From an uncultured Clostridia bacterium (GTDB taxonomy: Bacteria > Bacillota > Clostridia > Oscillospirales > Ruminococcaceae), in assembly GCA_947626165.1 (NCBI GenBank), contig CANQRG010000001.1:62001-126000 (forward strand): a stretch of DNA of 64,000 nucleotides, given 5' to 3'. The position numbers and the translations under genes were made by a program. The notes below the pieces were generated by a model. It did not search any database. It saw only the letters and a program-made list of their open reading frames with translations, and had not been told where the DNA came from. Shown piece by piece: positions 46,894 to 55,683 of this stretch (position 1 is the stretch's first letter; each line of letters starts with the position of its first letter).

Positions 46894-47847
46894 ATGGCAA
46901 AAACAAACGCAGCTGTTGCAGAAAAGCCTGTTTTAATGAGAGATAGGGGCAAATTCAGGAACACTCTGCATCAGATGAGAGTAAATATCGGTTGCTATGG
47001 AATGCTTGCTCCTTTTATGATATTGTTTACAATATTTATGATAATCCCTGTTATAATGTCGCTTCCTATGGGATTTACAAACTTTAATATGGTGCAGTTT
47101 CCAAAGTTTATCGGATTATCAAACTTCTATACCCTGTTCTTGAATGACGATATATTCTTGACAGCGGTAAAGAATACGTTGGTATTTGCAATTTTCACGG
47201 GTCCTTTCAGCTATGTTCTCAGCTTTTTCTTAGCATGGCTCATAAATGAAATGCACCCTGCACTGAAAACAATATTTACGTTCGTATTCTACGCTCCTTC
47301 AATGACGCCTTCGGTTTATGTAATTTGGCAGTTGTTGTTCTCAGGAGATACATATGGATATTTCAACTCGGTTTTACTGGACTTAGGCTTTATTAACGCG
47401 CCTGTTCAGTGGTTGACGGATACAGCTTATATGTTCGGAGTTGTTATCGTGGTTCAGTTATGGATCTCAATGGGCGCCGGTTTCTTGGCGCTCCGTGCAG
47501 GTTTCCAGAACATTGACAAGTCGATGTATGAAGCCGGAGCAATTGAAGGAATTAAAAACAGATGGCAGGAGCTTTTCACCATCACTATTCCTTCAATGGG
47601 ACCGCAGCTGTTATTCGCAGCTGTACTTCAAATTTCGGCAGCATTCACAGTCGGAGTTGTAGGACAATCGCTTATCGGTTTGCCTTCTACCGACTACAAG
47701 GTTCACACTATTATGAACCACGCTACCGACTACGGTACGATACGTTACGAGATGGGATATGCTTCGGCAATATGTTTCGTTCTGTTCGCGGCGATGCTGC
47801 TGGTAAATAAGTTTATCAACTGGCTGCTCGCTAAGTATTTAGATTAG
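46894..47847 (+). CDS. Carbohydrate ABC permease (MalF type)
   Basis: 6 TM; EAA loop YEAGAIEGIKNRWQELFTITIPSMGP. Confidence 0.92.
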   Translation: MAKTNAAVAEKPVLMRDRGKFRNTLHQMRVNIGCYGMLAPFMILFTIFMIIPVIMSLPMGFTNFNMVQFPKFIGLSNFYTLFLNDDIFLTAVKNTLVFAIFTGPFSYVLSFFLAWLINEMHPALKTIFTFVFYAPSMTPSVYVIWQLLFSGDTYGYFNSVLLDLGFINAPVQWLTDTAYMFGVVIVVQLWISMGAGFLALRAGFQNIDKSMYEAGAIEGIKNRWQELFTITIPSMGPQLLFAAVLQISAAFTVGVVGQSLIGLPSTDYKVHTIMNHATDYGTIRYEMGYASAICFVLFAAMLLVNKFINWLLAKYLD

Positions 47848-47863
47848 GGGAGGTGAATACGAT

Positions 47864-48760
47864 ATGTCAAAAAAGAGAAAGAAAAAGGATATAGAAAAGC
47901 TTAAAGTCAGAGACAAGAAAAAGAGAGTAAACGGCTCTCTCGGCGGAGATATAGTTATTTTCCTGTTTCTGTGTCTGCTTGGAATATTTATGATTTTCCC
48001 TATTTACTATGCGCTGATACAATCTTTCAAACCGGTGCATGAGCTATTCGTATTCCCGCCAAGGCTCTACGTTTTAGACCCTACTTTGTCAAACTATTCG
48101 GATATGTTTAAGATTGCCGCAAGCCTTTGGGTACCGCTTTCAAGATACATATTCAACAGCGTTTTTGTTACGATAGTTGTAACAGTTGCCAATCTGTTTG
48201 TATCATGTATGGCAGCGTTTGTACTTGCAAAGTGCAGATTCCCTGGAAGCAACGTGATAAACAAGATTATCGTAACAGCACTTTTGTTCACATCGCAGGC
48301 ATTGTGGATAATGCAGTTCTTAGTAATGGCTTACCTCGGTATGATAAATACATACTGGGCGCTTATCCTGCCGAGTATTGCAACTCCTATGAACCTGTTC
48401 TTGATGAGACAGAGTATCACAACGATTCACGATTCAATGATAGAGGCTGCAAAGGTTGACGGCGCAGGATTGTTCAGAATTTGTTGGGGAATAGTTATTC
48501 CTAACTCAAAGCCTGCATTGATGACGCTTATCATATTTGCATTTCAGGCGGCATGGCAGATTCAGGGCGGCGCTCTGATTTACTCGGAGGAGCTTAAAAC
48601 GCTTCCGACTATTTTGCAGCAGATAACCGCTGCGGGTATTGCCCGTCAGGGCGTTACGTTTGCGACAGCAGTATTACTGTTAATTCCGCCGCTGGTCGTA
48701 TTCATGATAGCTCAAGGTAACGTAATGGAAACAATGGCTAATTCAGGAATTAAAGACTAA
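47864..48760 (+). CDS. Carbohydrate ABC permease (MalG type)
   Basis: EAA loop EAAKVDGAGLFRICWGIVIPNSKPALMTL. Confidence 0.92.
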   Translation: MSKKRKKKDIEKLKVRDKKKRVNGSLGGDIVIFLFLCLLGIFMIFPIYYALIQSFKPVHELFVFPPRLYVLDPTLSNYSDMFKIAASLWVPLSRYIFNSVFVTIVVTVANLFVSCMAAFVLAKCRFPGSNVINKIIVTALLFTSQALWIMQFLVMAYLGMINTYWALILPSIATPMNLFLMRQSITTIHDSMIEAAKVDGAGLFRICWGIVIPNSKPALMTLIIFAFQAAWQIQGGALIYSEELKTLPTILQQITAAGIARQGVTFATAVLLLIPPLVVFMIAQGNVMETMANSGIKD

Positions 48761-48797
48761 CGGATAAACATTTAAAATAATATGTAAAGGAAATTAG

Positions 48798-50432
48798 GTG
48801 ATAATGGTGTCGAGAATGAAGAAAATGTTTAAAAATATTGTCTCGGTCGGACTCGCACTAAGCATAACAGCGGCAATGTCTGTGACTTCGTATGCGAGTG
48901 AGCCGTATGTATCATACAACTATGATGCTTGGGGAGACGCTATTCCGTCGCAAAGCGGATACAGAGTTGATGAGACTATTACCGGCTATGAGATGGAGCT
49001 TGATAAGCTGGCTGACCCAAAGAGCGATTTGTTTATAAGCGAAGAAGAACCGACCGATCTTTCAGGGGCTTCTGATATATTCTACGAGGAGAGCTTAAAA
49101 GAATTTTGGATAGCTGATTCTGGCAACGACAGGATTTTAAGAACCGACTCAAATCTTAAGGTTATCGGATGCTATAAAGGCGTTACCGGGTCGCAGACGT
49201 CACTAGATGCGGAAACCGGTCTTTCAACCTTTTCTAACCCGACGGGTGTATATGTAAATATAGATAAAACAACAAACAAGCCTGTTATTTTTGTTGCGGA
49301 CAATAAAAATGCAAGAGTTGTAAAGGCTGCGATTGAGTCGAAGAATTCGGCGGTATGCACGCTTGAGTATACAAAGCCTGATTCGGAGCTTTATGCAAAC
49401 GCATCTGAAACATTTAACCCGTCAAAGATTTTGGTCGACAGCGCAGGAATTTTATATGTAGTTGTTTCATCTGTAACAACGGGAGCAGTTGTGTTTGATG
49501 AAACGGGTGAGTTTACGGGATTCTACGGCGCTAACAGAGTTGAGCAGACGGCTGCCGTTATCCGTCAGGCAATTTGGAGAAAGTTTGCTTCAAACGAGCA
49601 GATAGCGTCAATGACGAGAAACGTTCCGGTTGAATATGCAAACTTCGATATTGACAGCGAGGGCTTTATCTATACTGTAACAGAGGCGGCTAACGCTTCT
49701 ACAGACGCGGTTAAAAAACTTAACCCTGCCGGTGAGAACATTTGGAACACCGCTACGGGAAACGAGTATGAATTCGGGGATTTGACTGAATATGCTTCTG
49801 TAGATACGGGAAGCTTTCTCTCAAGACTGACTGATATTGTTGTTGACAATGACGGAATTATAAATCTTTTGGACTATGAGACAGGACGTATATTCCAGTA
49901 TACTCAGGATAATGATCTTCTGTTTATATTCGGTTCAAAGAACAGTACGTCTGACCAGAAGGGTACGTTCACAGCGCCGAACGGTATAGAGGCGGTCAAT
50001 GAAAAAATATTTGTTATAGACGGTAAGAAGAACGATATAACAATATTTGTTGAAACTACCTTTGGAAAGTACGTTCACGAGGCTGCGGCTCTGTATGAAA
50101 AAGGGCTGTATGAAGATGCAATCGACCCTTGGAACGAGGTAATAAAGCGAGACGGTGGATATTCATTAGCATATTACGGACTCGGAAAGGCTTATTTGAA
50201 CACCGGCGATTACGAAAAGGCAATGGAATATTTCAAGATCTCCGTTTCAAAGCGTTCTTATGACAGAGCTTATCAGTATGACCGTGATGATTTTCTGAGA
50301 GCGAATTTCACGCTGATTATAATAATTTTACTTATTATAATAGTTGCAATTATAGTTTTGAGAAGGCTTATTAAAAAAGGCAAAATAAAACTGCCTAAGA
50401 TAAGAAAGAAACCGCAGAAGGAGGGTAAATAA
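48798..50432 (+). CDS. NHL-repeat / TPR protein with signal peptide and C-terminal TM plus basic tail
   Basis: FYEESLKEFWIADSGNDRILRTDSNLKVIGCY; TPR (AYYGLGKAYLNTGDYEKAMEYFKISV); C-term hydrophobic helix then LRRLIKKGKIKLPKIRKKPQK. Confidence 0.8.
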   Translation: MIMVSRMKKMFKNIVSVGLALSITAAMSVTSYASEPYVSYNYDAWGDAIPSQSGYRVDETITGYEMELDKLADPKSDLFISEEEPTDLSGASDIFYEESLKEFWIADSGNDRILRTDSNLKVIGCYKGVTGSQTSLDAETGLSTFSNPTGVYVNIDKTTNKPVIFVADNKNARVVKAAIESKNSAVCTLEYTKPDSELYANASETFNPSKILVDSAGILYVVVSSVTTGAVVFDETGEFTGFYGANRVEQTAAVIRQAIWRKFASNEQIASMTRNVPVEYANFDIDSEGFIYTVTEAANASTDAVKKLNPAGENIWNTATGNEYEFGDLTEYASVDTGSFLSRLTDIVVDNDGIINLLDYETGRIFQYTQDNDLLFIFGSKNSTSDQKGTFTAPNGIEAVNEKIFVIDGKKNDITIFVETTFGKYVHEAAALYEKGLYEDAIDPWNEVIKRDGGYSLAYYGLGKAYLNTGDYEKAMEYFKISVSKRSYDRAYQYDRDDFLRANFTLIIIILLIIIVAIIVLRRLIKKGKIKLPKIRKKPQKEGK

Positions 50433-50433
50433 T

Positions 50434-51063
50434 ATGTATGAATTTTCACAACTTGGTTGGCTGAAGCATGTTATTTTCCATCCGGTTGAGGGCTACGACG
50501 ATTTAAGATGGAAAAAGAAAGGCTCAATGAAAATTGCCTTGGTTATCGTACTTTTGCTTTTCGTTGCTATGGTAGTAAAAAGACAGCTTACAGGATTTCA
50601 GTTTAATAATTCGTATGTAAAGATATTTAATATCGTACCGCTGTTTGTGCAGAGTATTGTTTACTTCTTTACATGGGTAATAGCAAACTGGGCTTTGTGC
50701 ACGCTGTTTAACGGCGAGGGAACAGTTAAGAGGATTTGTATTTATTCAGCTTATGCGTTGGTACCTTATATCGTTGGTACGTTTTTGAGTGTGTTTATCT
50801 CGAACTTCATTGTAAGCGATGAGATAGTTTGGATGAATGTTATTTATTATGTCGGGCTGGGATGGTCGGTCGTTTTGATGATCCAGGCAATAAGAACAGT
50901 TCACCAGTATTCATTCCCGAAAACCATTCTGTCTATTGTGTTTACGCTTGTTGCAATGCTGATAATTCTGTTCTTGCTTGTTCTTTTGATAAGCTTGTTC
51001 CAGCAGGTGTATGTATTTATTGCGTCGATCTACACAGAGCTGACATATCGGTTTAGAGGATAA
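50434..51063 (+). CDS. Yip1-family membrane protein
   Basis: HVIFHPVEGYDDLRWKKKGSMKIALVIVLLLF; ~5 TM helices; NGEGTVKRICIYSAYALVPYI. Confidence 0.8.
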   Translation: MYEFSQLGWLKHVIFHPVEGYDDLRWKKKGSMKIALVIVLLLFVAMVVKRQLTGFQFNNSYVKIFNIVPLFVQSIVYFFTWVIANWALCTLFNGEGTVKRICIYSAYALVPYIVGTFLSVFISNFIVSDEIVWMNVIYYVGLGWSVVLMIQAIRTVHQYSFPKTILSIVFTLVAMLIILFLLVLLISLFQQVYVFIASIYTELTYRFRG

Positions 51064-51077
51064 AGGAGGTAATAATT

Positions 51078-53468
51078 ATGCGTGAAAGATTAAGAAAAAT
51101 CATTATATCAGCATTAGTTGTTACCTTGATGCTTCCTATCGGAACTATGGTAGGTTCAACTGATAAAGAAACTGATTCACAGGCGGAAAGAAGCACATCT
51201 TCAGTTACCAGAAGCTCTGGCACAGATGATCTTCCTGCAAAAGTGACCGACGAGCAGGCGCTTAAAACCTGCAAGAAAGCAGCCGAGGCAGGCAATCTGG
51301 AGCTTTGGTATGATGAGGAGAATGAAAGGGTCTGTCTTATTGACAAAACAGCATCAACGCCTAACTACTGGTGGAGTACGCCGATAAATGCTTTGGCTGA
51401 CGACACTCCGCTTGGTAAAACGTCCAGAGGCGATTCTTATATGAAGGACACCCAGAGACAGCAGCTTAACTCAGGTCTTGCGCTTGAGTACGGAGATCAG
51501 GCGAAGAGAACAACTTCTCCTCTGTATTCGGGAATTGAGTCGAGAACAAGGGATATTTGTAAAACTACTATGAAAGCTACCAGTAATGGAGTTTCATTTA
51601 CATATGACTTCACAGATGGTTTTACTATTCCGGTAGAATATACATTGAGCGAGGACTCATTAACCGTTTCGTGTGACACAACGAAAATAAAAGAGGATAA
51701 TATTTCCGTTGAGGACGGAAAGGTTTTAACTCAAATAAGTCTTACACCGTCTTTTGGCGCCGCGCCTACTACGGATATAAACGGTAAAAAGGTAAACGGC
51801 TATATGATAGTTCCTGACGGAAGCGGAGCTGTTATTGAGTATAACAACGGAAAATCAAGCTATTCAAGCTCGTATTCCCAGAAGGTTTACGGAAGAGATT
51901 ATACTATTGTTCCGCTTACAGCTTCAAAAATTACAGAACAGGCTTATATGCCGGTAGCCGCAACAGTTTCAGGAAACAAGGCGTTAGTAGCGGTCGCAAC
52001 GAGCGGAGACGCCAATGTTTCTGTAAACGCACAGGTCAGCGGACAGAACAATCAGACTTATAACAATGTTTATTTTGATTTTGAGGTAAGAACTTCTGAT
52101 GATTTCTATTTAAGCGGCGAGTCGGATCCTCTAAAGGTTTTCCAGGAGGGCAATATAGCTCAAGACGAAATTTCAGTCACCTACTATCCTATCGCTAAGG
52201 ATAATGATGTAAACTACGCAGATTGTGCAAAGGTTTACAGAAACTATCTGATAGAGAATAAGGGTCTTACTTCTAAGGTTAAGGAAAACGAATCGAACTT
52301 CTACGTTGATTTGTACGGCGGAGTAATAATGCAGAAATCGATTCTGGGATTGCCGTTCAATTTGAAAACGTCGGTAACGTCATTTGATCAGGCTAAGACA
52401 ATTCTTGAAAAGCTTCAGGACAACGGCGTTACAGATATTGTTGCCAATTATAATGACTGGACGGATAAATCTATCGGAAAGAAGATTTCAACAAAGGCAA
52501 AACCGGCTGGTACTTTAGGCGGTAAGAATGATTTTGAAGATTTGATGTCGTTTGCGGAGTCTAACGGAATAAGGATTTATCCGTCACTGGACAATATGGA
52601 GATGGAGAGCAGTTCTTGGGGATATTGGACATTCTCAAGCACAGCTACAAGAGTTTCAAACGCATACTCCAGACAAACACAGTACAATCCGGCGTTCGGA
52701 GTGGATTCGGGAGTTGCACCCGCGCTTTTGACCCCGACGGTCTATTCAAAGGTATTTGACGAGATAACGTCGAGCTATAAGAAAGAAGAGCTTAAAAACA
52801 TTTCATTCGGAGGTTTTTCTTCAAAGCTTGTATCTGATTTCTCGGCTAAGAATTTTGCAAGCAGACAGGATACTATGAATATCATCGTTAAAGGCTATGA
52901 AAAGGCTAATAATGATGTTGGTTCGATTTTGGCTGACGGAGCAAACTCTTATATAATTCCGTATGTTGACCATATTACGAATATCCCCGTTAATTCAAGC
53001 GGATTTAATATCGTTGACTACGATATACCGTTCTATCAAATGGTAGTTCACGGATATGTGCCTTATGCAACTCAGGCGATAAACAAGAGTTCTAATTCAG
53101 AAGAAACATTCTTGCTTGCTCTCGCTTACGGTTCGGCGATGCATTATGATATGCTTTATGAGCAGAGTTCAAAGTTATCTGATACTTCATACAGTGATTT
53201 GTACTATGCAAATTACGAGGGCTGGATAGATACGGCTGCTGCTGAATCAAAAGCTGCAAAGCAGGTTTTGAGCGCGGTAAGCAATAAGGTTATAACTAAT
53301 TATCAAATAGACAGACAGAACAACATTTTAACGACAACCTACGGCAGTGAGGACGGAACTGCTAAAGAGTCGACAGTCAAAGTCGATCTGAATAACGGAA
53401 AGGTTTCAATCGACGGAGCAGATGTTGATGTCAGTCAGGTTATTAAGGAAGGAGGCGCACAAGGCTAA
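51078..53468 (+). CDS. DUF5696-like exported protein
   Basis: 796 aa; N-terminal signal/anchor; YMIVPDGSGAVIEYNNGK, YGRDY; TIM-barrel-like segment DIVANYNDWTDKSIGKK...RIYPSLDNMEME. Confidence 0.7.
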   Translation: MRERLRKIIISALVVTLMLPIGTMVGSTDKETDSQAERSTSSVTRSSGTDDLPAKVTDEQALKTCKKAAEAGNLELWYDEENERVCLIDKTASTPNYWWSTPINALADDTPLGKTSRGDSYMKDTQRQQLNSGLALEYGDQAKRTTSPLYSGIESRTRDICKTTMKATSNGVSFTYDFTDGFTIPVEYTLSEDSLTVSCDTTKIKEDNISVEDGKVLTQISLTPSFGAAPTTDINGKKVNGYMIVPDGSGAVIEYNNGKSSYSSSYSQKVYGRDYTIVPLTASKITEQAYMPVAATVSGNKALVAVATSGDANVSVNAQVSGQNNQTYNNVYFDFEVRTSDDFYLSGESDPLKVFQEGNIAQDEISVTYYPIAKDNDVNYADCAKVYRNYLIENKGLTSKVKENESNFYVDLYGGVIMQKSILGLPFNLKTSVTSFDQAKTILEKLQDNGVTDIVANYNDWTDKSIGKKISTKAKPAGTLGGKNDFEDLMSFAESNGIRIYPSLDNMEMESSSWGYWTFSSTATRVSNAYSRQTQYNPAFGVDSGVAPALLTPTVYSKVFDEITSSYKKEELKNISFGGFSSKLVSDFSAKNFASRQDTMNIIVKGYEKANNDVGSILADGANSYIIPYVDHITNIPVNSSGFNIVDYDIPFYQMVVHGYVPYATQAINKSSNSEETFLLALAYGSAMHYDMLYEQSSKLSDTSYSDLYYANYEGWIDTAAAESKAAKQVLSAVSNKVITNYQIDRQNNILTTTYGSEDGTAKESTVKVDLNNGKVSIDGADVDVSQVIKEGGAQG

Positions 53469-54454
53469 TGACAAACACAGAAAATGTTGTTGCAACACCT
53501 ACAAAGGAAGAAGTTAAGGCTTTGAAGCCTCCTAAGGGCGTTAAGCGCAAGGGTTTAAAAATTCCGTATGAAAGAAGAAAAGCACTGTACGGATATGCAT
53601 TTATTGCATTGTGGATCATAGGAACGATTTACTTTTTCATACTTCCTTTGATTGAGTCACTTGTTTATTCGTTTAACGAGACTCAGCCACAAAGAGGAGT
53701 TATGCAGCTTGAATGGAATGGTCTTGGACACTACCACGACGCCTTTAGAAAAGACCAGTATTATTCACAGTATTTAGTTGAGATACTTGGTTCAACAGCT
53801 TTGAAAACGCCGCTGATTATTATATTCTCGATATTCGTTGCGGTTATATTGAACCAAAAGTTCAGAGGCAGAACCTTTGCAAGAGCAGTATTCTTCCTGC
53901 CGGTTATTATCGCAACGGGACCTGTTATTGAGATTATCAATGGTAATATGGATACCGGCGGATACGCAGCAGGAGGCGGCGAGCAGTTCAACACGCTGTT
54001 TGAGACTAATTTGGTCGACCAACTGCTGGAGTTTCTAGGAATCTACGGTATAAGCGACGCGCTTACCAACACTATCACATCGGTGACATCTGACATATTC
54101 AACCTTGTATGGAACTCAGGTATCCAGATTCTTCTGTTCCTCGCGGCTTTGCAGAACATACCGTTCTCGGCAAAAGAAGCCGCTCAGATGGAGGGAGCTA
54201 CCGCTTGGGAATACTTCTGGAAAATCACTATGCCATACATAAGCCCGATGATATTAGCAAGTTTAGTTTACACAGTTATCGACTCGTTCGTCGACCCTGA
54301 GAATAAGGTTATGAAGCTTATTCTTACGCAGGGAAGCGACTGGAACTACGGGTATATGGCCGCGATGGCGTGGGCGTACTTCCTGATTGTTGGAGTGGCG
54401 CTTGCGATACTTGTTGCTATTATCAATAAGTTTGTATATTACGAAGTAGGATAA
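53468..54454 (+). CDS. Carbohydrate ABC permease (MalF type), second set
   Basis: EAA loop AKEAAQMEGATAWEYFWKITMPYISPMI. Confidence 0.92.
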   Translation: MTNTENVVATPTKEEVKALKPPKGVKRKGLKIPYERRKALYGYAFIALWIIGTIYFFILPLIESLVYSFNETQPQRGVMQLEWNGLGHYHDAFRKDQYYSQYLVEILGSTALKTPLIIIFSIFVAVILNQKFRGRTFARAVFFLPVIIATGPVIEIINGNMDTGGYAAGGGEQFNTLFETNLVDQLLEFLGIYGISDALTNTITSVTSDIFNLVWNSGIQILLFLAALQNIPFSAKEAAQMEGATAWEYFWKITMPYISPMILASLVYTVIDSFVDPENKVMKLILTQGSDWNYGYMAAMAWAYFLIVGVALAILVAIINKFVYYEVG

Positions 54455-54466
54455 GGGGGGATATAG

Positions 54467-55513
54467 ATGGCAACTAAAAAAGAAGAAAAACGCTTTGAAA
54501 AGGAAATGAAAGCCGCTAAAAAAGCGAAGAAAAAGGCTATGAAAGAGGCCGGAATCACTATAGATATCACCCCTGAACAAAAAAGATATAACAGACGTAA
54601 AGCCTTTGTAGGTTCGGTTTGGCCGATATTCAGATTTTTAATTCTGTTTGGTTTGTGTTTTATCATTCTGTATCCCTTGATATTTATGGTTTCAACAGCG
54701 TTCAGACCGGACGCACAGATGAACGACCCGTCTATTGTATGGATACCAAAAAGCTTGACGCTTCAAAACATTCAGGAGACTTGGGATGTTATGAAATACG
54801 GAGCAACTGTTCTTAACACAATAAAGCTGAACCTCGTTGCTTCTATTTTGCAGGTTATAACCTGCGCAATTACAGGCTACGGATTTGCAAGATTTAACTT
54901 CAAGGGCAAGGGCTTCTTGTTTGTAATCGTTGTTTTGATGATAATTGTACCGCCTCAGATAACAACTATCCCTCTGTATATGCAGTATTCGTACTTTAAT
55001 CCGCTGGGATTGGTTAAATTGTTCACAGGCGACACCATTTCGCTCATCAACAGCGGACTTACGATGTACTTACCTGCATTGTTCGCTAACGGCTTAAGAG
55101 CCGGATTGTTCATTCTCATATTCAGACAGTTCTTTAGAGGACTGCCGAAGGAGCTTGAGGACGCTGCTTATCTTGACGGTTGCGGACCGCTTAAAACCTT
55201 CATAGTTGTAATGGTTCCTAATGCCGCTTCGTCATTTTTGACAGTATTCCTGTTCTCGGTAGTATGGTACTGGAACGACTACTATGTATCGTCTTCATTC
55301 TTCAACCAGAATGATACTGTTGCGTTAATGCTGAAAAATCTGACGGCAACGCTTCAGGCGGAACTGTTTAACAACCAGACTGTAGGTCCGCGTCAAATGA
55401 TCGTTTGGCTGGAGTCCGGATGTATCCTCGCAATAACTCCAATACTTGTTATGTATGTATTTCTACAGAAATACTTTACAGAGGGTATTGAGCGTTCGGG
55501 ACTTGTTGGATAA
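54467..55513 (+). CDS. Carbohydrate ABC permease (MalG type), second set
   Basis: EAA loop LEDAAYLDGCGPLKTFIVVMVPNAASSFLTVF. Confidence 0.92.
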   Translation: MATKKEEKRFEKEMKAAKKAKKKAMKEAGITIDITPEQKRYNRRKAFVGSVWPIFRFLILFGLCFIILYPLIFMVSTAFRPDAQMNDPSIVWIPKSLTLQNIQETWDVMKYGATVLNTIKLNLVASILQVITCAITGYGFARFNFKGKGFLFVIVVLMIIVPPQITTIPLYMQYSYFNPLGLVKLFTGDTISLINSGLTMYLPALFANGLRAGLFILIFRQFFRGLPKELEDAAYLDGCGPLKTFIVVMVPNAASSFLTVFLFSVVWYWNDYYVSSSFFNQNDTVALMLKNLTATLQAELFNNQTVGPRQMIVWLESGCILAITPILVMYVFLQKYFTEGIERSGLVG

Positions 55514-55534
55514 ACAAATTACAGTTATTAAATT

Positions 55535-55566
55535 ACCGACCGGTTTTATAATCGGTCGGTTTTTTG
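55535..55566 (+). terminator. Operon terminator
   Basis: ACCGACCG-gttttataat-CGGTCGGT TTTTTG. Confidence 0.85.
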
Positions 55567-55597
55567 TATATAAAATTAGTATTGTAAACACTAAAAT

Positions 55598-55641
55598 AAC
55601 TGTATTTACAGTTGTAATAGATATGTAAAGTGTGGTATAAT
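55598..55641 (+). promoter_or_regulatory. GH95 promoter with overlapping palindromic operator candidate
   Basis: AACTGTA-TT-TACAGTT (55598-55613) overlapping TTGTAA (55612-55617), 18-bp spacer, TATAAT (55636-55641). Confidence 0.5.
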
Positions 55642-55683
55642 TTAAAAAAATTACATAAATTCATAGAAAGGTATAAGGTTATT

